A stretch of DNA of 5,368 bases. Origin: Acetatifactor sp. (GTDB taxonomy: Bacteria > Bacillota > Clostridia > Lachnospirales > Lachnospiraceae). The DNA lies in the NCBI GenBank assembly GCA_024699575.1, contig JAILPF010000385.1, forward strand, positions 1-5,368, read 5' to 3'. The position numbers and the translations under genes are program-made. Below are positions 1 through 5,368 of the stretch, piece after piece. How positions within the stretch are numbered: position 1 is the first letter of the stretch; each line of letters starts with the position of its first letter. The notes below the pieces were generated by a model. It saw only the letters and a list, made by a program, of their open reading frames with translations. It did no database searches and was not told the DNA's origin.

Positions 1-1155
1 AAGTTTACCTTTTAATGTGTCCGCAACAGGTACGGTAGGATCAGCTGCACCCGTCACACGCATTGCCTGATAAACATAACCACGTCCGGAAAGCGGATCT
101 CTGATAGCTCCGCCCAGACAGGTTGCTGCGCCACCGAAGGGCTCAATCTCGGTAGGGTGATTGTGCGTTTCATTTTTGAAGAATACGAGCCACTCCTCAG
201 TAACTTTTTCTCCGTCATATTCCATCTCTACCGGTACCACAACGGAGCAGGCATTGATTTCGTCGGATTCCTCCATGTCATCGAGTTTGCCGTCTCTCTT
301 TAATTTTCTCATTGCCATCAGGGCAAGATCCATCAGGCAGACAAATTTATCTTCGCGTCCCTTAAAGATTTCCTCTCTGGTATCCAGATAACTCTGATAG
401 GTTGTCTCAAGGGGAGTTCTGTAATATCCTTCACCAAACTCCACATTGGTAAGTTCTGTAGAAAAAGTTGTATGGCGACAGTGGTCGGACCAGTAGGTGT
501 CCAACACTCTGATTTCCGTCATGGAAGGATTTCTATCCTCATCATCATGGAAATATTTCTGAATATGAAGAAAATCCTTAAATGTCATTGCAAGTCCGAG
601 AGAATCATAGAGTTCTCTTAACTTATTTTCCTCCATATCTTTAAAACCATCAAATACTAAAACATCTGCAGGCTCATCGTACTCTGTAATCAAAGTATCA
701 GGTTTGACCATGTCGGTCTCTCTGGAATCAACCGGATTGATGCAGTATGCTTTGATACGTGCAAATTCATCATCTGAAATATTGCCTTGAATCAAATATG
801 TCACAGCAGTTTTGATGACAGGATTCTCATTTTCGTCCAAAAATCTTACACACTGTTCTGCAGAATCCGCTCTCTGGTCAAACTGGCCCGGAAGAAACTC
901 AACTGAAAAAACTCTGCTTCCCGCCGGAATCTCAAGTGTCTCCTCGTATAAATCATCTACAGGAGGCTCCGAAAAAACTGTTTTACATGCCTTAGCAAAC
1001 ACCTCGTCCGAAATATTCTCCACATCGTAGCGAATGAATACACGAACCTTGTCCACTCCAATGCCAAGGTAGTTTTTCAATTCCTCATGAAGTTCTTTTG
1101 CTTTTACAGCAAAAGGCTCCTTTTTTTCCACATAGATTCGTCTGACTTTGCCCAT
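1..1155 (-). CDS. purL: Phosphoribosylformylglycinamidine synthase, N-terminal part (cut by left edge)
   Basis: FGAM synthase converts FGAR, glutamine and ATP to FGAM, the fourth step of de novo IMP synthesis in the cytoplasm. Translating the minus strand from the ATG at 1155 gives 385 uninterrupted codons, starting MGKVRRIYVEKKEPF and still open at base 1. Two family motifs are visible: WSDHCRHTTF at residues about 222-231, and NETHNHPTEIEPFGG at about 328-342 followed by CLGGAIRD, the conserved ATP/substrate-binding core of PurL. About 220 residues precede the SDHCRH motif, whereas the short Bacillus-type PurL reaches its equivalent motif close to the N-terminus. This therefore looks like the long single-chain form with a PurS-like N-terminal domain, which in full is usually about 1,250 residues with a C-terminal glutaminase domain (not visible here). 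The start is supported by AAGGGAG six bases upstream. It lies downstream of tetR on the same strand but has its own promoter and an intervening terminator. Confidence 0.96.
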   Translation of the reverse strand, partial: MGKVRRIYVEKKEPFAVKAKELHEELKNYLGIGVDKVRVFIRYDVENISDEVFAKACKTVFSEPPVDDLYEETLEIPAGSRVFSVEFLPGQFDQRADSAEQCVRFLDENENPVIKTAVTYLIQGNISDDEFARIKAYCINPVDSRETDMVKPDTLITEYDEPADVLVFDGFKDMEENKLRELYDSLGLAMTFKDFLHIQKYFHDDEDRNPSMTEIRVLDTYWSDHCRHTTFSTELTNVEFGEGYYRTPLETTYQSYLDTREEIFKGREDKFVCLMDLALMAMRKLKRDGKLDDMEESDEINACSVVVPVEMEYDGEKVTEEWLVFFKNETHNHPTEIEPFGGAATCLGGAIRDPLSGRGYVYQAMRVTGAADPTVPVADTLKGKL

Positions 1156-1161
1156 CAAAAA

Positions 1162-1168
1162 CTCCCTT
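1162..1168 (-). promoter_or_regulatory. purL ribosome binding site
   Basis: Read on the minus strand this is AAGGGAG, six bases before the ATG at 1155. It fixes the purL start. No other start codon in frame has comparable support. Confidence 0.8.
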
Positions 1169-1218
1169 ATCCTTTCCACTCATCTTTTATCTTTTTGTCT
1201 AATAGACACACTATGATA

Positions 1219-1247
1219 ACTATACAATGAAATGTAAATCACCACAA
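1219..1247 (-). promoter_or_regulatory. Probable purL promoter
   Basis: On the minus strand a TTGTGG -35-like hexamer (1242-1247) is followed after 17 bases by TATAGT (1219-1224), a good -10 match. Transcription would begin near 1212, giving a leader of roughly 57 nt, too short for a purine riboswitch aptamer plus expression platform. An alternative pair is TTGACC (1250-1255) with TTTCAT (1227-1232), also 17 bases apart. It has the better -35 but a poorer -10. The choice between them is inference. Confidence 0.45.
1221..1238. promoter_or_regulatory. Possible degenerate TetR-type operator at the purL promoter
   Basis: On the plus strand the sequence is TATACAA-TGAA-ATGTAAA. It has the same 7-4-7 architecture as the perfect inverted repeat at 2491-2508. 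The left arm is identical and the right arm matches five of seven positions (ATGTAAA against TTGTATA). As in the divergent region, TTGTATA overlaps the -10 box of the nearby promoter. The region is AT-rich, so a chance match is possible. Confidence 0.25.
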
Positions 1248-1267
1248 TAGGTCAAAACGACAAATTT

Positions 1268-1297
1268 AATGCTCCAGAGGAATATCCCTGAAGCATT
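1268..1297 (-). terminator. Hairpin terminator after tetR
   Basis: Read as minus-strand RNA, AATGCTTCAGGG pairs with CTCTGGAGCATT as a continuous 12-bp stem with a six-base loop and two G-U pairs. On the plus strand those two positions become mismatches, so the hairpin suits the minus strand. It starts 16 bases past the tetR stop codon. The following sequence is AAATTTG, a weak U-tract, so termination may be partial and some readthrough into purL is possible. Confidence 0.55.
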
Positions 1298-1313
1298 ATT
1301 TACTATACATATC

Positions 1314-1907
1314 TTATTCTGATTCTTCTTCCACTCCGAGGCTCCTCAGAATAAAGAGAATCTCTCTATCCACTGTCGCCTCGGTTATTCCGATTGTCTG
1401 TGCGGAAATCTTAAGCCCTTCCAGCACAAACATTATATTTCTCGCTGTTCCCTGACAATCCTCACAATAGAATTCTCCATTGTCCACACCGGCTTCAATC
1501 AATTTTTCAATGATTTTAACTGCTGAATCAAACTGTCTTTTTAATACATTGTCCTTTTTGGATAACTCATTTCCAAAGTAAAATTCATAGACCGCCTGAG
1601 TCAATGTATTCTTTTTCCGGAGCAGTTCCTTTTTCTGCTCTTTTAAGAAAAGAATCAATATATCAGCAGCAGTGGCATCCTCCGTAATACTGTCAGAAAA
1701 TACATCATCTGCCTCCTCACTCTCAAGCTTAAGCACTTCCAGAAAAATCTGGGAAGTACTTTCAAAATAAAGATACAATCCCCCACGGCTGATGTCACAC
1801 GCTTCCACAATATCCTTCATGGTTACAGTCTTGAACCCTTTGTCCATAAAAACTTTGCGTGCTGTCTCCAATATGTATCTTTTCTTTTGAATTGATTTTT
1901 CACCCAT
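1314..1907 (-). CDS. TetR/AcrR-family transcriptional repressor
   Basis: This is a 197-residue protein of typical TetR length. The N-terminus shows the family DNA-binding domain: helix 1 with ILETARKVFMDKGF (about 12-25), then the helix-turn-helix TVTMKDIVEACDISRGGLYLYF (about 27-48) ending in the diagnostic LYxYF pattern. Residues from about 55 on are helical and variable, as expected for the ligand-binding and dimerisation domain, and end in an acidic tail (EEESE). The ligand cannot be predicted. The ATG at 1907 is supported by GGAGGGTGAAGGATA directly before it. The gene begins 35 bases after the stop of the upstream small gene on the same strand, so the two are probably co-transcribed. 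The likely operator is the perfect inverted repeat at 2491-2508, which would make this regulator autoregulatory and also a controller of the divergent 763-residue gene. That link is inferred from position and symmetry only. Confidence 0.93.
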   Translation of the reverse strand: MGEKSIQKKRYILETARKVFMDKGFKTVTMKDIVEACDISRGGLYLYFESTSQIFLEVLKLESEEADDVFSDSITEDATAADILILFLKEQKKELLRKKNTLTQAVYEFYFGNELSKKDNVLKRQFDSAVKIIEKLIEAGVDNGEFYCEDCQGTARNIMFVLEGLKISAQTIGITEATVDREILFILRSLGVEEESE

Positions 1908-1942
1908 TATCCTTCACCCTCCAGTGCTTCGCATTTGTTCAT

Positions 1943-2410
1943 CTATCTCACATCCAAGGGTCTATCCCAGAATTCGATAATCGCTTTCATCTGCTTCAGC
2001 ACCATGTAAAAAATATTCTCCTTCACAGCCTCGTTCCAAAGAGTACCTTTCGTCTTACCACCCAGCACATATTTAGACAAAATGCCACACAAAATATCCC
2101 ACTCCCCAATGCCGGCCTTCTCAATCATCGCGCGCTCATCATCATGGGTTTTAATGCGGTTGCGGGTATAGACATAGCTGTAATTGCGGTTCATCAGAGA
2201 AGTCTTCTCAGCCTGTCTGACAAAATTCAAAAGTGTACCGTCATATACAGGGAAAGAAATGGAAGAGCTGGCAATATCTGCACCAGAATACTGTGAGCTG
2301 ACAGAACTTCCCAATTTGCTCTCGAACCATGGAAGATACTTTAAAAGCGGCATAACCGTTTCCTTATATTGTTCGACCAACTGTTGTCTGTATTCCTTAT
2401 TTCCGTCCAA
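1943..2410 (-). CDS. Small protein of unknown function, first gene of the tetR operon (TTG start)
   Basis: This is a 155-residue soluble-looking protein with no signal peptide or membrane segment. Visible landmarks from the chosen start are LLKYLPWFESKLG near residue 20, SFPVYDGTLLNFV around 50-60, NYSYVYTRNRIKTHDDERAMIEKA around 74-97, then ILSKYVLGGKTKGTLWNEAV and a C-terminal helix. The layout (FPVY block, NY-YVY-RNRI block, late GG-T-GTLW block) reminds me of DUF6508-type proteins, but this was not verified and no function is known to me. An in-frame ATG at 2440 would add ten residues but has no ribosome binding site. The TTG at 2410 has GGAGGTG six bases upstream, so it is preferred. The gene is followed 35 bases later by tetR and lies divergent from the 763-residue sensor-like gene, suggesting a joint role under TetR control. 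Confidence 0.8.
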   Translation of the reverse strand: MDGNKEYRQQLVEQYKETVMPLLKYLPWFESKLGSSVSSQYSGADIASSSISFPVYDGTLLNFVRQAEKTSLMNRNYSYVYTRNRIKTHDDERAMIEKAGIGEWDILCGILSKYVLGGKTKGTLWNEAVKENIFYMVLKQMKAIIEFWDRPLDVR

Positions 2411-2438
2411 AAATGACACCTCCAAACAAAAATGACAC
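2408..2438. repeat. Two-copy direct repeat around the TTG start
   Basis: The 12-mer CAAAAATGACAC occurs at 2408-2419 and again exactly at 2427-2438, a period of 19 bases. Over the full 19-base unit the two copies agree at about 15 positions. On the minus strand the downstream copy overlaps the end of the ribosome binding site and includes the TTG start codon, while the other copy lies just upstream. It looks like a small tandem duplication in the 5' untranslated region. Confidence 0.7.
2417..2423 (-). promoter_or_regulatory. Ribosome binding site that selects a TTG start
   Basis: Read on the minus strand this is GGAGGTG, six bases before the TTG at 2410-2408. The competing in-frame ATG at 2440 has only an AT-rich stretch before it. 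This site therefore decides the start of the 155-residue gene. Confidence 0.7.
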
Positions 2439-2481
2439 ATATGTAATATTCATTTTATCACATTTTTCGCAAAAGTACAGT

Positions 2482-2510
2482 AGAAAATTATATACAATTT
2501 GTTGTATAAT
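2482..2510 (+). promoter_or_regulatory. Probable promoter of the 763-residue gene
   Basis: A consensus TATAAT lies at 2505-2510 on the plus strand, 43 bases before the ATG at 2554. The -35 position at 17-base spacing (2482-2487, AGAAAA) is poor, so activity may depend on the strong -10. The -10 overlaps the right arm of the inverted repeat at 2491-2508, consistent with repression. Confidence 0.5.
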
Positions 2511-2515
2511 ACAGA
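2487..2515 (-). promoter_or_regulatory. Possible promoter of the small gene/tetR operon
   Basis: On the minus strand TATAAT is found at 2487-2492, with TCTGTA (2510-2515) as a weak -35 at 17-base spacing. Transcription would start near 2480, about 70 bases before the TTG at 2410. Together with the plus-strand -10 at 2505-2510 it frames the inverted repeat symmetrically. A GATAAA box nearer the gene (about 2455) is an alternative. Confidence 0.35.
2491..2508. promoter_or_regulatory. Perfect inverted repeat, candidate TetR operator
   Basis: TATACAA-TTTG-TTGTATA is a perfect 7-4-7 dyad in the intergenic region between the divergent small gene/tetR operon and the 763-residue gene. Size and symmetry fit TetR-family operators. 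Its outer ends overlap -10-like boxes on both strands, so a bound dimer would block both promoters. Binding by the 1314-1907 protein is inference. Confidence 0.6.
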
Positions 2516-2553
2516 TAGCTGTTGTAAACACATTTCAGAAAGGTATCCGCATT

Positions 2554-4845
2554 ATGAATGGAATTACTTTAGAAAAAGGTAAAACGATATACGAGAGCGG
2601 TCAACCCCTGACCACACTTCATTTGATTACTAACGGAAAGGTCATTGTTTCATATCCGGGAGGCTCCTATCAGCTTGGGAAAGGTGATGTCATCGGAGTC
2701 TGCGAAATCTGTTTCGAAGTCCATTATTTAAAATATACTGTAACCGAAGAGACTTCTATCGTGACTTATCCCTTTGCAAATATTGCAGAGCTCAATAATC
2801 TGTTGGACAACCATCCTGATGTTGCCAGATTATTCATTCTCTCTGCCTTTCGCCAGATTAACTCTATTTTGGAATACTGCTCCGTTTCAGAATTGAACTG
2901 CAGCAGTCTCTATCAAAGTCTGACCGAAGATTATGAGAAATACAACACCTTATGTAAGCGATACAGGCTTCAGCCCAGAACTTTAGAACAATGGGATTTG
3001 CTCGCTGCATATCTCGGGGATGAGTCTCCTGATTTCTGGGTCAGTGATTATTATCTGGGTCTGACACGCATTTACTCATCGGAAACATACAAGCTACTCG
3101 TTCAGGACTCCGCTGTTTCCTGCGGTATTCTGCGCAAATGCTGCCTGGATTTCCGCAAGGCTTTCTCCTCCCTGGAGGAACAATATCGGTATCTTCAGCA
3201 AATCAACGACTATTACTTTAACGAATCCGGAAATGATTTGTTTGATTTCTATACATCTCTTTATTACAAATTGGGTCCGAATTGTGAAGAGTCAGAAGAA
3301 CTTTTCTCGGATATAAACCGCATGATCTGGACTTATAGCCAGGATTCCAATGTGGATTCCACAATTCTCGACATGAGAATCAAAACATTCCAGGATAATA
3401 TCACGATGCTTCAGGCTCCTGCAGCAGATACTGCCGATACAGACACCGCTGTCGTATCTATCAGTGAACTGGTCGGTTCCCTGAACACCATTTTGGAATT
3501 TGCCGATGCAGGTTCGGAGGTAACTGCTTCCTTCCGTCAACATGTCCAGGCCTACAAAGCACTTGAGGATAAATTTTCAACAGAAGATGAATGCAATGCT
3601 CTTCGCGCTGCCCTTACCAGAGAATTCCACGAACTGTATGCTGCTATATTCAAAAAATCATTGCAGGCTGCCGAACTGCCGGTACCTGTTCGCATGTTTC
3701 TCTATTTCGGTTATGTAGATGAAGACCTCGCAGGTTCCAAAAATGCAGCAATACTTTACCGTCTTGCAGACACAATGACATCTCATGCAGACCATGGTGT
3801 TTACACCTTTTACGATTGGCTTCTGGCAATTTATCACGGCAAAAAAGAGCCCAGCCGAAATGAATTCGATCAGGACTATAATGATTTTATCCATAGCAAG
3901 AAATTGAGTGGTAATCTTTCAGACGCCGAACGAAAAGCCCTGGAAACCAATTCTATGGCCAAAGTAGACTTTGAGCTGGAAAATATGTTCCCTTCTGTCA
4001 ACAAAATCACTTACGGTCGTATTTCCATCTATTGTCCACTCTTCATTTCAGAGAACGTTCTGAAGGATTTGGAAAGCACCTATGTCACCGTCAGCATAAT
4101 CAGCAAAGCCTTTGAACAGATTCGCAAGGTTGACTATTCTGCTTTTTACCGTGAAAGCTTCGACCTGGAAAACTCCAATCTTCTCGGGAAAGAGACCGTG
4201 CATTTTGAGTTTCTACCCGATGTGATTCTGATGCCGAATGTAGGAATCCGTGGTTCCATGTGGCAGGAAATTGAAGGGAAGCGCCGCAACACTCCCGGCC
4301 GTATGTTATTCTCTATTTTCCATTTAGAGGATATCAACATGACAATCACCCGGTTGACCGGTGAATTCCGATGGGAACTTTGCAAACGTGTGCAGGGAAG
4401 TCGTTGGAATGATGTAAGTGACCCATCCCTGACCAGCGAATATTTTGATTACATACAGTTCTACCGCAAAAACCACGATTTAACTTCCGAGGCAAAGGAA
4501 CGTGTCCGCTCCAGCCTACAGCGCGCGAAAAACAGTTTCAAAGAAATGTTTGTCCGTGATTATATGGTTTGGGTTATGTTTGAGGGAAACGGTTCCCCAA
4601 GGCTTAACAAAGTTGCCAGAAAGATTCTGTTTACCTACTGTCCTTTCCCCAAAAGCATTAACGACACCATCCGACAGAATCCTCTCTACGCGGAGCTGTT
4701 TACACGCTATGACCTGGTCACTGCACAAAAGCTTCACAAACTGGATGTGCTGATCAAAAAACTTCGCAACAGCGGCCAGAAAGTTCCCGACTCTTTGATT
4801 CAGGAACAGGATTACGTTGCCGGCACCGTTCACAACACGAATTAG
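2554..4845 (+). CDS. 763-residue protein: CRP/FNR-like sensor domain fused to a long unrecognised region
   Basis: Residues 1 to about 115 look like a cyclic-nucleotide-binding (cupin-like) fold: LEKGKTIYESGQPLTTLHLITNGKVIV, then QLGKGDVIG at 40-48 and the beta strands to SIVTYPF, followed by a helix (LLDNHPDVARLFILSAFRQI). The ligand cassette is degenerate: the usual Glu after GxxxG and the Arg before the Ser/Ala-Thr pair are absent (VCEI at 49-52, LKYTV at 59-63), so cAMP or cGMP binding is doubtful. No HTH follows, so it is probably not a CRP-type transcription factor. Residues 116-285 are helical and Tyr-rich. An Ala/Asp/Thr linker (287-299) precedes a helical middle. The C-terminal part contains HFEFLPDVILMPNVG (550-564) and a basic motif RGSMWQEIEGKRRNTPGR (566-583). 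No signal peptide or membrane span is evident. The ATG at 2554 has AAAGG ten bases upstream; the frame is open further 5', but that part contains the promoter. It is divergent from tetR. Function unknown. Confidence 0.9.
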   Translation: MNGITLEKGKTIYESGQPLTTLHLITNGKVIVSYPGGSYQLGKGDVIGVCEICFEVHYLKYTVTEETSIVTYPFANIAELNNLLDNHPDVARLFILSAFRQINSILEYCSVSELNCSSLYQSLTEDYEKYNTLCKRYRLQPRTLEQWDLLAAYLGDESPDFWVSDYYLGLTRIYSSETYKLLVQDSAVSCGILRKCCLDFRKAFSSLEEQYRYLQQINDYYFNESGNDLFDFYTSLYYKLGPNCEESEELFSDINRMIWTYSQDSNVDSTILDMRIKTFQDNITMLQAPAADTADTDTAVVSISELVGSLNTILEFADAGSEVTASFRQHVQAYKALEDKFSTEDECNALRAALTREFHELYAAIFKKSLQAAELPVPVRMFLYFGYVDEDLAGSKNAAILYRLADTMTSHADHGVYTFYDWLLAIYHGKKEPSRNEFDQDYNDFIHSKKLSGNLSDAERKALETNSMAKVDFELENMFPSVNKITYGRISIYCPLFISENVLKDLESTYVTVSIISKAFEQIRKVDYSAFYRESFDLENSNLLGKETVHFEFLPDVILMPNVGIRGSMWQEIEGKRRNTPGRMLFSIFHLEDINMTITRLTGEFRWELCKRVQGSRWNDVSDPSLTSEYFDYIQFYRKNHDLTSEAKERVRSSLQRAKNSFKEMFVRDYMVWVMFEGNGSPRLNKVARKILFTYCPFPKSINDTIRQNPLYAELFTRYDLVTAQKLHKLDVLIKKLRNSGQKVPDSLIQEQDYVAGTVHNTN

Positions 4846-5003
4846 GGGCATTTATCATTAGCTTCATTGGTTTGTCGATATTTGTTGTCAAAAAAATTAT
4901 TTTTTTTAAATTTACTATAGACAAATCCATTTTTTTGTTATATACTCTTTTTTGTTCGTAAGTGCAATTTAGCATTTCCGAAAAATTCCCCTTTTACACA
5001 AGA
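4846..5003. other. AT-rich 3' intergenic stretch
   Basis: Between the stop of the 763-residue gene and the terminator hairpin lies about 160 bases with long A and T runs (around 4890-4915 and 4929-4954). I see no supported coding frame and no GC-rich hairpin directly after the stop codon. A promoter-like pair lies at 4918-4946. Confidence 0.6.
4918..4946 (+). promoter_or_regulatory. Orphan promoter-like sequence downstream of the large gene
   Basis: TAGACA (five of six against TTGACA) is followed after exactly 17 bases by TATACT (five of six against TATAAT). This is the best-matched hexamer pair I found in the window, yet no gene follows on this strand before the terminator at 5004-5034. AT-rich DNA yields such matches by chance, so confidence is moderate at best. 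Confidence 0.4.
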
Positions 5004-5034
5004 AAGCATCAAGGTTTTGCCTTGGTGCTTTTTT
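4954..5034 (+). ncRNA. Candidate small RNA of about 80 nt
   Basis: The interval runs from the expected start point of the orphan promoter (TAGACA-17-TATACT) to the end of the U-tract of a strong intrinsic terminator. No open frame with a ribosome binding site lies inside it. No known RNA family is recognised. Apart from the terminator stem, internal structure is weak. It could equally be just the 3' untranslated region of the 763-residue gene. Confidence 0.25.
5004..5034 (+). terminator. Strong rho-independent terminator
   Basis: AAGCATCAAGG pairs with CCTTGGTGCTT as an 11-bp stem (one G-U pair on the plus strand) around a TTTTG loop, followed by six T. It ends the plus-strand transcript of the 763-residue gene and any small RNA initiated near 4954. 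On the minus strand the G-U pair becomes a C-A mismatch and the tail is TTCTTGTG, so it is at most a weak terminator for the convergent gene whose stop is at 5049. Confidence 0.85.
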
Positions 5035-5048
5035 ACATTACATCGAAC

Positions 5049-5368
5049 TTAAAACTTATCTACAAAATCCGTTCCCGTCTCTCCTCTCATTTTTTCCACA
5101 TAGGGCTGTGGATTCTTTTCCATTTTGCACATCACATCCACCGCCGTCAAAAATAATCTCTCCTGCCGATAGCGGTTCATTTCATCATGCCGATCCATAT
5201 ATGCTTTAAAATGATCCACCTGCCACACCAAAATGTCTGCCAGTGTATACCCTGCTACTTGATATTCACACAAAAATTTCCCGTAGTCATGATAATATGC
5301 CACCTCTCGAATCACGCCATCCGAGGAGGCAACTCTCTGCCAGATTTGTTCCCCTTCTTTCTCTTGCA
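5049..5368 (-). CDS. Protein of unknown function, C-terminal part (cut by right edge)
   Basis: The frame is open from the right edge to the TAA at 5049, giving about 105 residues. A GTG at 5315 could be read as a start, but the frame continues upstream with protein-like sequence (QEKEGEQIWQRVASSDG), and there is no need for a start there, so the gene is taken as truncated by the window. The visible part is soluble, strongly helical and rich in charged and aromatic residues: REVAYYHDYGKFL, then ADILVWQVDHFKAYMDR, then NRYRQERLFLTAVDVM, and a C-terminal KMEKNPQPYVEKM followed by GTDFVDKF. I do not recognise the family. It is convergent with the 763-residue gene, sharing the hairpin region at 5004-5034. 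Confidence 0.75.
   Translation of the reverse strand, partial: QEKEGEQIWQRVASSDGVIREVAYYHDYGKFLCEYQVAGYTLADILVWQVDHFKAYMDRHDEMNRYRQERLFLTAVDVMCKMEKNPQPYVEKMRGETGTDFVDKF

Noticed and set aside
161..1030. Plus-strand open frames inside purL
   Set aside because: The minus strand reads as continuous PurL with family motifs across the whole interval, so these are antisense shadows.
1156..1313. Purine riboswitch in front of purL
   Set aside because: The predicted leader is only about 57 nt and no aptamer-like three-way junction or conserved purine-riboswitch core could be found in the gap.
1859..2296. Plus-strand open frame of 145 codons
   Set aside because: It lies antisense to the small gene and the tetR start, has no ribosome binding site, and its translation shows no domain character.
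2413..2553. 47-codon N-terminal extension of the 763-residue protein from an ATG at 2413
   Set aside because: It would cover the inverted repeat and the TATAAT box, overlaps the start region of the divergent gene, lacks a ribosome binding site, and does not resemble the CRP-like fold that begins cleanly at the ATG at 2554.
2554..4845. Calling the large gene a Crp/Fnr transcription factor
   Set aside because: Only the sensor-like N-terminal fold is visible. No helix-turn-helix follows, and the protein is more than three times the usual length of that family.
4516..4975. Minus-strand open frames over the 3' end of the large gene
   Set aside because: They are shadows of the 763-residue gene or run through AT-rich intergenic DNA, with no ribosome binding sites.
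4962..5156. Plus-strand frame of 64 codons across the terminator
   Set aside because: It reads through a strong intrinsic terminator, starts on a non-ATG codon without a ribosome binding site, and overlaps the convergent gene.

Overview
The window looks like a chromosomal segment from an AT-rich, low-GC Firmicute, most likely a Clostridia/Lachnospiraceae-type gut anaerobe. The grounds are strong Shine-Dalgarno sites (GGAGG type), compact AT-rich intergenic regions, rho-independent terminators, and a long single-chain type of PurL. This placement is inferred from sequence style, not from a search. No tRNA, rRNA, CRISPR array or insertion sequence was seen.

Layout from left to right: (1) The N-terminal 385 codons of purL (FGAM synthase, purine biosynthesis) lie on the minus strand and run off the left edge. 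They have their own promoter and ribosome binding site in the 158-base gap at 1156-1313. (2) A minus-strand two-gene operon follows. Its upstream gene is a small protein of unknown function (1943-2410, probably TTG start) and its downstream gene is a TetR-family repressor (1314-1907), ending at a hairpin terminator at 1268-1297. (3) Divergent from it, on the plus strand, is a 763-residue protein (2554-4845). It starts with a CRP/FNR-like sensor fold with a degenerate ligand cassette and continues into about 640 residues of largely unrecognised sequence with no visible DNA-binding HTH. (4) An AT-rich 3' region carries a good promoter-like sequence and a strong plus-strand terminator at 5004-5034, and might encode a small RNA of about 80 nt. 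(5) A convergent minus-strand gene, cut by the right edge, encodes a helical protein that I do not recognise.

The most interesting unit is 1314-4845. A perfect inverted repeat (TATACAA-N4-TTGTATA, 2491-2508) sits between the small gene/tetR operon and the large sensor-like gene, with a -10-like box at each end facing outward. This is the classic arrangement for a TetR repressor controlling its own operon and a divergent target. A degenerate copy of the same repeat (12 of 14 arm positions) overlaps the purL -10 region, so the regulator may reach purL too. The biological output of the module cannot be read from the sequence.
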